Below, in pieces: positions 1 to 5,017 of a stretch of 5,017 bases of DNA. A model generated the notes under the pieces. The model ran no database searches and was not told the DNA's origin. It saw only the letters and a list, made by a program, of their open reading frames with translations. Positions within the stretch are counted from its first letter, which is position 1. Each line of letters opens with the position of its first letter. The position numbers were made by a program, and so were the translations under genes. This DNA is from an uncultured Muribaculaceae bacterium (GTDB taxonomy: Bacteria; Bacteroidota; Bacteroidia; Bacteroidales; Muribaculaceae). The stretch covers positions 1 through 5,017 of the forward strand of contig CAMWXQ010000118.1 of the NCBI GenBank assembly GCA_947178235.1, written 5' to 3'.

Positions 1-16
1 CCCCCTGTCCCGGGGG
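1..16. other. Short GC hairpin at the window edge
   Basis: CCCCC (1-5) can pair with GGGGG (12-16) across a 6-base loop. It may be the remains of the terminator of a gene lying to the left, but the left side is cut off and there is no T run after it. The rest of the stretch up to the promoter (17-42) shows nothing else that I can support. Confidence 0.2.
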
Positions 17-42
17 TTGTGACGTGAATATGCGGTACTTTT

Positions 43-75
43 AATTGGTATCGTCACAAAAACTTCGTATCTTTG
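43..75 (+). promoter_or_regulatory. Bacteroidetes-type promoter of the AlbA_2 gene
   Basis: The -7 box TATCTTTG (68-75) matches the Bacteroidetes consensus TAnnTTTG exactly. A -33 element AATTG (43-47) lies 20 bases upstream, inside the usual 19-21 base spacing. Transcription would begin near 80-84, leaving a leader of under 20 bases. This also decides the start of the gene: a TTG codon at 45 that opens the frame lies inside the -33 box, so it cannot be translated from this transcript. Confidence 0.7.
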
Positions 76-98
76 TGCATCAACCCCGAATGTGTATT

Positions 99-1562
99 AT
101 GATATCGAAGGAGAAAATACAGGAATTGCTTTGTGATTTGGAGAGTGATTGTGTCGAACGAACCATATCAACGACCAATACCGATAAATTTGGAGAGGCA
201 ATTTGTTCTTTCTCGAATGATTTGCCCGATCATCAACGTCCTGGTTATCTGATAATCGGGGCTGACGATAAGACGGGTAAAATTGTGCCTGTCGATATAA
301 CTGATTCGTTGTTGAAGAATATAGCTGCCATAAGAACTGAGGGTAATATCCAGCCTCAACCTTCGATGTCGGTGGAGAAAGTGGATTTGGAACACGGTTC
401 GGTCGTAGTGGTTGAGGTTCATCCTGCCCACTTCCCTCCCGTAAAATACAAGGGTAAAATTTGTGTTAGGATTGGCCCGCGCCGTGGAGTGGCAAACGAA
501 GATGATGAACGTAAACTTTATGAGAAACGAGCTTCTCATGTCCAGACCTTTGATGCTCTTCCTTGTCTCGATTGTTCGTTGAGTGACTTGGATGTGGATA
601 TGTTCAAACAACTCTATCTGCCAAAAGCGTATCCCAAGGATGTATTGGACACTGATAGGAGGGATGTGCGTCTGCAACTGCAATCTCTCGGGTTTTACGA
701 TATGAAATATGAAACCCCTACTTATGCTGGGATACTGATGTTCGGTAATAATGTCGAACGTCATCTTCCGGGTGCATATGTGCAATACGTTCGTTTTGAT
801 GGTGTTTCACGGGCTTCTGAGATAGCGAGTGATTATAAGTTTTCCGGAAATCTAATGACCATATTGAATCGGCTTGACATATTTGTCTCAACAACTGTTG
901 CAAAGAATCGTCCTATACGGGTTACAGCGTTGAGAGAGGAATATGTGGTGGATTATCCTTCGTGGGCTATCCGAGAATTGTTGATGAATGCGGTGTGCCA
1001 TAGGGACTATGAGGCAAATGGTCCTATACAGTTCTATCAGTATGAGGATCGTTTGGAGATTATGAATCCAGGTGGCCTATATGGAAAGGCTACACCGAAG
1101 AATTTCCCATGGGTGAACGATTACAGAAATGGGGTCATTGCTGAGGCGATGAAAGTTATGGGATTTGTCAACAGGTTTAGCCGTGGGATTTGCAGAGTTC
1201 AAGATGAACTTCAAGCCAACGATAATGGAGAGGCTGATTTTAACTTGGAGCTAGGAACTGCTTTTCTTGTTACCGTAAAAGTCTCTAAAAAATCTTTTGC
1301 TTCAATTGGTGAAGCAAAAGATGAAGCAAAAGGCGAAAAAAAGAGCGGGCGCCATAAGTTGTCTGAAAATGCAATCAGTGTATATCAATTGATTAGTAAA
1401 GAACCAACGCTTACGAGAGAGGAGATGGCTTCGCGTTTGAATTCATCCGCTTCGAAGGTCTACCGAGCAATAGTCGAGCTGAAACAAAACGGAATCATCG
1501 GTCGCCTCGGAGGTCGAAAGGTGGGTGCATGGGTTGTTTTGAGGGAGATTGACGGCCAGTAA
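99..1562 (+). CDS. Schlafen AlbA_2 domain / ATP-binding winged-helix protein
   Basis: A 487-residue, probably cytoplasmic protein of the AlbA_2 plus HATPase_c_4 type (COG2865-like), often annotated as putative DNA-binding or transcriptional regulator. The N-terminal AlbA_2 domain (about 10-145) shows ESDCVERT (15-22), DKFGEAI, FSNDLP (38-43), IIGADD and RIGPRR (124-129). The middle region carries a GHKL-like ATPase fold with RELLMNAVCHRDY (292-304) and NPGGLYG (323-329). A charged linker with GEAK/DEAK/GEKK repeats (about 404-415) leads to a C-terminal winged helix (about 421-485). The start at 99 is preferred because the promoter covers the upstream TTG and because family members, as I remember them, begin shortly before the ELL..LESD motif; ATG at 90 is an alternative. 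The gene is visibly AT-richer than the genes downstream, which suggests transfer. Its DNA target and physiological role cannot be read from the sequence. Confidence 0.88.
   Translation: MISKEKIQELLCDLESDCVERTISTTNTDKFGEAICSFSNDLPDHQRPGYLIIGADDKTGKIVPVDITDSLLKNIAAIRTEGNIQPQPSMSVEKVDLEHGSVVVVEVHPAHFPPVKYKGKICVRIGPRRGVANEDDERKLYEKRASHVQTFDALPCLDCSLSDLDVDMFKQLYLPKAYPKDVLDTDRRDVRLQLQSLGFYDMKYETPTYAGILMFGNNVERHLPGAYVQYVRFDGVSRASEIASDYKFSGNLMTILNRLDIFVSTTVAKNRPIRVTALREEYVVDYPSWAIRELLMNAVCHRDYEANGPIQFYQYEDRLEIMNPGGLYGKATPKNFPWVNDYRNGVIAEAMKVMGFVNRFSRGICRVQDELQANDNGEADFNLELGTAFLVTVKVSKKSFASIGEAKDEAKGEKKSGRHKLSENAISVYQLISKEPTLTREEMASRLNSSASKVYRAIVELKQNGIIGRLGGRKVGAWVVLREIDGQ
1292..1322 (+). repeat. Perfect 12-bp hairpin inside the AlbA_2 gene
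   Basis: ATCTTTTGCTTC (1292-1303) is the exact reverse complement of GAAGCAAAAGAT (1311-1322), with a 7-base loop. The right arm is also part of a 12-base imperfect tandem repeat running 1308-1343, which encodes GEAK, DEAK and GEKK. It falls in the linker between the ATPase region and the winged helix, where sequence constraint is low. It may be chance from A-rich codons or a site of slippage. Confidence 0.6.
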
Positions 1563-1574
1563 TCTCATCGGTAC

Positions 1575-1600
1575 TCCCCCCTTTTTGGTGTTTTGGGGGA
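1575..1600 (+). terminator. Weak hairpin between AlbA_2 gene and dedA
   Basis: TCCCCC (1575-1580) pairs with GGGGGA (1595-1600) around a 14-base T-rich loop, 13 bases after the AlbA_2 stop codon. No proper T run follows, so termination would be weak. The loop contains the -33 box of the next promoter, so the hairpin may be incidental. Confidence 0.25.
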
Positions 1601-1615
1601 TTATGTGTAATTTTG
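1584..1615 (+). promoter_or_regulatory. Bacteroidetes-type promoter of the dedA-rpe-queA cluster
   Basis: A full consensus promoter: -33 box TTTG (1584-1587), a 20-base spacer, and -7 box TAATTTTG (1608-1615) matching TAnnTTTG. Transcription would begin near 1620-1624, giving a leader of about 50 bases before ATG 1674. It therefore excludes the TTG at 1620 as the dedA start. No further promoter of this kind is needed for rpe or queA, which follow closely. Confidence 0.75.
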
Positions 1616-1673
1616 TGGGTTGGAAATCAGTTTCGATACGTCGATAACCTCTTTTGAACTTCTTTTTACGTCC

Positions 1674-2372
1674 ATGTTTGACGCTGTAACTCTTCTGGCT
1701 ATCTTCGACCCTGCGGGGATCATGGCCAGGTTCTTCGAGGCGGATGCCTCGACGGTTTATCTCCTGGTGCTCGGGTTCATGATCATCGAGAGCTCCTTCA
1801 TCCCCTTCCCCTCGGAGGTGATTGTGCCCCCGGCGGCTTATCTGGCCTGTACGAGCCATGAGGTCAATATCTTCATGGTGGTGCTGCTGGCTACGGTCGG
1901 CGCCATCATCGGGGCGCTCATCAACTACTGGCTCTCGGTGTGGATCGGGCGCCCGATCGTGTATGCGTTCGCCAATTCGCGCCTCGGCCATGCCTGTCTC
2001 ATCGATGAGGCCAAGGTCCGCAAGGCCGAGGATTACTTTGACCGCCACGGCGCCATCTCGACCTTCATCGGCCGACTGATTCCCGCCGTGCGTCAGCTCA
2101 TATCTATCCCCGCGGGCCTCGCGAGGATGAATATCTTCAAGTTCGTGGTTTTCACGGGGCTCGGTGCCCTCGTCTGGAACTGTGTCCTCGGCGCCCTCGG
2201 GTGGTGGCTCGGCAAGATGGTTCCACGCGAGCAGCTCTACGCCCAGGTCGAGCGGTACAACGACTATCTGACCTACTTCGGCATTGCGCTCGGCGTCGTA
2301 TGCGTCGGCATCATCCTCTGGAACGCCTTCAAGCCCGCCAAACCATCCGAAGGCACTCCCTCAAACCTTTGA
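1674..2372 (+). CDS. DedA family membrane protein
   Basis: A 232-residue inner-membrane protein of the DedA/VTT (SNARE-associated) family. Family members are linked to membrane potential, envelope homeostasis and, in several studied cases, flipping of undecaprenyl phosphate or phospholipid. Visible signatures are ESSFIPFPSE (39-48) after the first hydrophobic stretch, hydrophobic stretches at about 28-58, 67-92, 155-178 and 203-222, and the conserved FIGRLIPAVRQ (131-141) with R134 and R140 followed by a PAG motif (146-148), the re-entrant region. The length is normal for the family. ATG 1674 is chosen over TTG 1620 because the promoter's predicted transcript start lies at the TTG; the 18 extra residues would also be unusual for the N-terminus. 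It is the first gene of a cluster with rpe 11 bases downstream. The exact substrate cannot be assigned. Confidence 0.9.
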   Translation: MFDAVTLLAIFDPAGIMARFFEADASTVYLLVLGFMIIESSFIPFPSEVIVPPAAYLACTSHEVNIFMVVLLATVGAIIGALINYWLSVWIGRPIVYAFANSRLGHACLIDEAKVRKAEDYFDRHGAISTFIGRLIPAVRQLISIPAGLARMNIFKFVVFTGLGALVWNCVLGALGWWLGKMVPREQLYAQVERYNDYLTYFGIALGVVCVGIILWNAFKPAKPSEGTPSNL

Positions 2373-2383
2373 TCCACCGCGAC

Positions 2384-3052
2384 ATGACACCCGTAAAGAT
2401 TGCTCCCTCGCTCCTCGCAGCCGACTTTGCGCGCCTCGCCGAGGCGGTCGACATGGTCAACCGCTCCGAGGCCGCCATGCTCCACATCGACGTCATGGAC
2501 GGCGTATTCGTGCCCAACATCACCGTCGGATTCCCCGTCATAGCCTCGCTCGCGAGGATCGCGACCAAGCCCCTCGACGTCCACATGATGGTGACCGACC
2601 CCGGGCGCTTCGTCGGCCAGGTGCGCGACGCCGGGGCCGACATCATGAATGTCCACGTCGAGGCCTGTACTCACCTCCACCGCGTAGTCCAGTCGATACG
2701 CACCGCCGGGATGCGCCCCGCCGTGACCCTCAACCCCGCCACCCCCGTGTGCCTCCTCGAAGAGATCATCTCCGAGGTCGACATGGTGCTTCTGATGAGC
2801 GTCAATCCGGGCTTCGGGGGGCAGAAGTTCATCACCTCGACGGTCGACAAGATACGCCGCCTGCGCGCCCTCATGGCCTCGGCGGGTGTGTCGCCGATGA
2901 TCGAGGTCGACGGCGGCGTCAATCTCGCCACAGCCCCCGACCTCATCGCCGCCGGGGCCGACGTCCTCGTGGCCGGCAGCTATGTCTTCAACGCCCCCGA
3001 CCCCACACAGGCCATCACCACACTCGCCCACATCACCCCCTCACGCCAATGA
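2384..3052 (+). CDS. rpe: Ribulose-phosphate 3-epimerase
   Basis: A cytosolic TIM-barrel enzyme of 222 residues, the usual length, that interconverts D-ribulose 5-phosphate and D-xylulose 5-phosphate in the pentose phosphate pathway. The sequence shows the N-terminal APSLLAADF (7-15), the metal/catalytic motif HIDVMDG (34-40) followed by FVPN, LDVHMM with metal ligand H67, the phosphate-loop motif MSVNPGFGGQ (138-147) and EVDGGVN (174-180). D36 and D176 are the expected acid/base pair, and all key residues are present. ATG 2384 follows the dedA stop by 11 bases and begins MTPVKIAPSLL, the canonical start of the family. The stop codon overlaps the start of queA (ATGA, 3049-3052), which suggests translational coupling. 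Strongly GC-biased third codon positions produce long false frames on both strands here. Confidence 0.97.
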   Translation: MTPVKIAPSLLAADFARLAEAVDMVNRSEAAMLHIDVMDGVFVPNITVGFPVIASLARIATKPLDVHMMVTDPGRFVGQVRDAGADIMNVHVEACTHLHRVVQSIRTAGMRPAVTLNPATPVCLLEEIISEVDMVLLMSVNPGFGGQKFITSTVDKIRRLRALMASAGVSPMIEVDGGVNLATAPDLIAAGADVLVAGSYVFNAPDPTQAITTLAHITPSRQ

Positions 3053-4272
3053 CCCGCGCCGACATCGCCGACATCCGCATCGAGGAGTTCGACTATCCAC
3101 TCCCCGACTCACGCATAGCCTCGCACCCCCTGGCCGAGCGCGACAGGTGCCTGCTGCTCGTGCGCCATGCCGACGGCTCGGTCGAGGATGCGCACTTCTA
3201 CGACCTCCCGCGCCTCCTCCCCGCCGACGCCATGCTCGTGTACAACAACACGCGCGTCATCAACGCCCGCCTGCGATTCCGCAAGGGCGAGGACGCCTCG
3301 GGCGCGCTCATCGAGGTCTTCTGCCTCGAACCTGTCTCGCCCGCCGACTATGCCGTCAGCTTCGCCTCAACCTCCCGCTGCTCGTGGCTCTGTTTCGTGG
3401 GCAACAGCAAGCGCTGGAAGGAGGGCCCGCTGACCCTCCGCCTCACCACCGCCGAGGGGGAGCCTGTCACACTCTCGGCCACCCGCACCGAGCGGCGCGG
3501 CAATGCCTCGGTCGTCGAGTTCGCGTGGGACAACCCCGCCGTGACGTTCAGCTCGATCATCTCGGCCATCGGCGAGATTCCGATTCCCCCCTACCTAAAC
3601 CGCCCGACCGAGGCGAGCGACAGTGCTGACTATCAGACCCTCTTCTCGCACGTCGACGGCTCCGTGGCCGCCCCCACCGCGGGACTGCACTTCACCCCCG
3701 CCGTGCTCGACGCCATCGATGGACGCGGCATACCCCGCCGCGAGCTCACGCTGCACGTCGGTGCGGGCACATTCCAGCCCGTCAAGAGCGACACCATCGG
3801 CGATCACGAGATGCACAGCGAGTTCATCGCCGTACCACGCTCGCTCATCGCCGAACTGGCCTCGACCGACCGCCGCGTCGTGGCCGTCGGCACGACCTCG
3901 GTACGCACGCTCGAAAGCCTCTACCATCTCGGCTGCATGGCCTCGTGCGGGCTCGACATCTCCGTGCTACCCCAGTGGTACCCCTACTCGCCCGAGCATC
4001 CCCGCCTCCCCATGCGCGAGGCCATGGAAGCCCTGCTCGCGGCCTTCGAGGGGGACACATTCGTGGCCTCCACACGTCTGATGATAGCCCCCGGCTACGA
4101 CTACCGCGTCGTCCGCGGCATGGTCACCAACTTCCATCAGCCGCGCTCGACCCTCCTCCTGCTCGTCTCCGCCTTCATCGGCACGCGCCCCGGGTGGCGC
4201 ACCCTCTACGACCACGCCCTCGCCGCCGACTACCGCTTCCTCTCCTACGGCGACGCCTGCCTGCTGCTGTGA
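3049..4272 (+). CDS. queA: S-adenosylmethionine:tRNA ribosyltransferase-isomerase, long form
   Basis: A 407-residue cytosolic protein of the QueA family, which transfers and isomerises the ribose of SAM onto preQ1-modified tRNA to make epoxyqueuosine at the wobble position of GUN anticodons. Family motifs are YNNTRVINARL (65-75), IGEIPIPPYL (174-183), VAAPTAGLHFT (206-216), HVGAGTFQPV (236-245), DHEMHSE (252-258), GTTSVRTLES (281-290), TNFHQPRSTLLLLVSAF (360-376) and SYGDACLL (399-406). It is about 50 residues longer than E. coli QueA (356). Extra material includes a W-C-GN-K-WK segment (113-124) and QWYPYSPEHPRLPM (309-322). The usual NDTRV is NNTRV here. I recall this long form from Bacteroidetes, where a shorter canonical QueA may also exist, so this copy could be a diverged paralogue. 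It starts in a 4-base overlap with rpe. Confidence 0.9.
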   Translation: MTRADIADIRIEEFDYPLPDSRIASHPLAERDRCLLLVRHADGSVEDAHFYDLPRLLPADAMLVYNNTRVINARLRFRKGEDASGALIEVFCLEPVSPADYAVSFASTSRCSWLCFVGNSKRWKEGPLTLRLTTAEGEPVTLSATRTERRGNASVVEFAWDNPAVTFSSIISAIGEIPIPPYLNRPTEASDSADYQTLFSHVDGSVAAPTAGLHFTPAVLDAIDGRGIPRRELTLHVGAGTFQPVKSDTIGDHEMHSEFIAVPRSLIAELASTDRRVVAVGTTSVRTLESLYHLGCMASCGLDISVLPQWYPYSPEHPRLPMREAMEALLAAFEGDTFVASTRLMIAPGYDYRVVRGMVTNFHQPRSTLLLLVSAFIGTRPGWRTLYDHALAADYRFLSYGDACLLL

Positions 4273-4337
4273 GAGTGGGGGAATTTTGGGATTTGGAATG
4301 GGGAATTTTGAATTTGCGCTGCGATGACGTCCACGAT

Positions 4338-4412
4338 TGTAGGGACATGCCTTTGGCATGTTAGCGTATCTCGCTGACGCCCAAGCATACATGCCAAAGG
4401 CATGTCCCTACA
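4338..4412. repeat. Inverted pair of identical GTAG-hairpin units (REP/BIME-like)
   Basis: The 24 bases at 4338-4361 and the 24 bases at 4389-4412 are exact reverse complements, separated by 27 bases. Each unit consists of a GTAG tetranucleotide (4339-4342; CTAC at 4408-4411), two G's, then a small hairpin, ACATGCC-TTT-GGCATGT (4345-4361). GTAG before a hairpin is the architecture of enterobacterial REP sequences, and two opposed REPs form a BIME. In RNA the whole could fold as one long 24-bp stem or as two small hairpins. A T run at 4427-4431 lies 14 bases beyond, too far for a classic terminator, although the stem may still protect the queA transcript end. Confidence 0.85.
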
Positions 4413-4556
4413 CGTAGATAGGCAGCTTTTTCTGACTTGTTCGAGGAGAAAGGTGACATCCCAGCCGAACTTAATCTGAGTAACGATAGTGTAGTCCATG
4501 CTCACGATCACGGCGCTCCGCGCCTCCGTGGGGTGGTTGGATAGTTGTTTTGGTGC

Positions 4557-4576
4557 GGGCGCAATACATTGCGCCC
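4557..4576. repeat. 20-bp palindrome, possible second REP-like hairpin
   Basis: GGGCGCAAT (4557-4565) pairs perfectly with ATTGCGCCC (4568-4576) across a 2-base centre. Outside it, GGT (4552-4554) can pair with ACC (4579-4581) past a G-U wobble and a C-A mismatch. On the minus strand a GTAT tetranucleotide precedes the hairpin, resembling the GTAG units at 4338-4412, but the core sequence is different. Confidence 0.7.
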
Positions 4577-4655
4577 ATACCGCTGCGAAATTCCCCATTC
4601 AAAATTTTTCTTCACAAGTATGCATTATCGCACTATTTGGTGGTGTTTCGGGTAT

Positions 4656-4663
4656 TAACTTTG
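4656..4663 (+). promoter_or_regulatory. Promoter -7 box of the 3' gene
   Basis: TAACTTTG matches the Bacteroidetes TAnnTTTG box exactly. The nearest upstream TTTG (4636-4639) is only 16 bases away, shorter than the normal 19-21, so the -33 element is weak or different. Transcription would begin near 4668-4672, giving an A-rich leader of about 35 bases before ATG 4706. Confidence 0.6.
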
Positions 4664-4705
4664 CAGTCGTAAACACAACATAACCCTATTTAAACCCACC
4701 CGAAT

Positions 4706-5017
4706 ATGAAATCCACACAATCTGCTCTCCGTGTCTCGCATCTCACCTATATCCGCGTCATGGACGCTGTCGTCTCCGAGGTCGCCGCTCTCGATCCCGC
4801 CGAGGCGGTGGCGGTCATCAATGCCGTCGTCGCATATCTCCACTGCGCCGATGGCGTCTCGGCGGGCGACAATGAGATTCTCCGACGCTACTTCGACATC
4901 ATCGACCGCGCAGCTCTCCGCTCGGCCCGTGCCCGCCAGGCTGCCCTCAACCGCCGCAAAGCCAACGCGATACCCGCAGAAGCACCCTCTCTCGCCCAAG
5001 AACCCGTGCCCACATCC
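4706..5017 (+). CDS. Hypothetical protein, partial at the 3' end
   Basis: An open frame of 104 codons begins at ATG 4706 and continues past the window end without a stop. It has its own promoter box and strongly GC-rich codons like the housekeeping genes (39 of 60 bases G/C in row 4801-4860). The product starts MKSTQSALRVSHLTYIRV, followed by a predicted helical region (about 18-90) with LDPAEAVAVINAVVAYL (29-45), YFDIIDRAAL (62-71) and a basic segment RQAALNRRKAN (77-87), then a Pro/Ala-rich tail. The pattern 'acidic helix, Y..DG turn, F-I-R helix, basic end' loosely recalls N-terminal domains of phage or mobile-element replication-type proteins such as DUF6291-like families in Bacteroidetes, but this is only a resemblance. 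No signal peptide or membrane segment is seen. The function is unknown. Confidence 0.75.
   Translation, partial: MKSTQSALRVSHLTYIRVMDAVVSEVAALDPAEAVAVINAVVAYLHCADGVSAGDNEILRRYFDIIDRAALRSARARQAALNRRKANAIPAEAPSLAQEPVPTS

Larger units (their letters stand above)
4291..4605. mobile_element. Possible MITE-like element bounded by inverted repeats
   Basis: ATTTGGAATGGGGAATTT (4291-4308) matches the reverse complement of 4588-4605 at 17 of 18 positions, with a perfect 13-base core (4296-4308 with 4588-4600). The ends enclose 315 bases that contain the REP-like pair and the second palindrome. No transposase is encoded and no target-site duplication is evident, so the ends may not be true transposon ends. 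Chance pairing of AT-rich and G-run sequence is also possible. Confidence 0.35.
4273..4655. other. Repeat-rich intergenic region without a convincing gene
   Basis: The stretch between queA and the next promoter holds no convincing intact gene. It contains an outer imperfect inverted repeat, an inverted pair of GTAG-hairpin units and a second palindrome, all listed separately. GGGGAATTTTG also occurs twice in direct orientation (4278-4288 and 4300-4310). Its middle (4413-4550) is largely unexplained. Minus-strand open frames across it are mostly reads through the repeats. Confidence 0.7.

Noticed and set aside
45..98. TTG-initiated extension of the AlbA_2 gene
   Set aside because: It overlaps the -33 and -7 promoter boxes, and the added residues lie before the start of the recognisable domain.
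168..785. Minus-strand open frame opposite the AlbA_2 gene
   Set aside because: It has no recognisable domain and is fully explained as a shadow of a well-supported + strand gene.
1620..1673. TTG-initiated extension of dedA
   Set aside because: It coincides with the predicted transcription start, and the ATG at 1674 gives a normal DedA N-terminus.
2273..3031. Long minus-strand open frame opposite rpe (252 codons)
   Set aside because: It is a shadow of GC-rich codons. The product is Gly/His/Asp-rich with no family features, and rpe on the + strand has every expected motif.
2284..3048. Upstream extension of the queA frame through rpe
   Set aside because: The residues are a low-complexity Arg/Pro/His-rich read-through of rpe in another frame. 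The real start is ATG 3049.
4338..4412. CRISPR array
   Set aside because: There are only two copies and they are in inverted orientation, with no regular direct repeat-spacer series and no cas genes.
4338..4431. Intrinsic terminator formed by the 24-bp inverted repeat and following T run
   Set aside because: The T run is 14 bases beyond the stem and the loop is 27 bases, so it does not fit a classic terminator, although an effect on the mRNA end is possible.
4509..4530. GC-rich hairpin CACGG...CCGTG with inner GGCGC/GCGCC pairing
   Set aside because: The stem is short and bulged, and can arise by chance in a GC-rich stretch. It has no T run and no other supporting signal.

Overview
The window looks like a chromosomal segment of a member of the Bacteroidales. 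Three promoters carry the Bacteroidetes-type -7 box (TAnnTTTG), no clear Shine-Dalgarno sites are seen, and the QueA homologue has the long form that I recall from Bacteroidetes. The high GC of the core genes (45 of 60 bases in the sampled row 2581-2640) would suit a GC-rich family such as Muribaculaceae or Rikenellaceae, but the family cannot be fixed from this sequence.

Layout, all genes on the + strand. (1) 1-1562: a promoter and an AT-richer gene (25 of 60 bases G/C in row 181-240) for a Schlafen AlbA_2 / HATPase_c_4 / winged-helix protein. It is probably an accessory or acquired gene. (2) 1575-4272: a second promoter drives a tight cluster of a DedA-family membrane protein, ribulose-phosphate 3-epimerase (rpe) and a long-form S-adenosylmethionine:tRNA ribosyltransferase-isomerase (queA). 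The first gap is 11 bp and the second junction is a 4-bp ATGA overlap, so one transcript is likely. (3) 4273-4655: a gene-poor stretch rich in nested inverted repeats. It contains two identical 24-bp units in opposite orientation, each with a GTAG tetranucleotide before a hairpin (REP/BIME-like). It also contains a second 20-bp palindrome, and an outer imperfect inverted repeat encloses both. (4) 4656-5017: a third promoter box and the first 104 codons of a GC-rich gene that runs off the window, not confidently recognised.

The cluster genes do not form one obvious pathway: membrane homeostasis or lipid transport (DedA), pentose phosphate / Calvin-type sugar epimerisation (Rpe) and queuosine tRNA modification (QueA). 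Their linkage looks like housekeeping co-transcription. I found no convincing new multi-gene system. The most interesting structure is the nested repeat element downstream of queA, which resembles a REP/BIME-type or MITE-type non-autonomous element.
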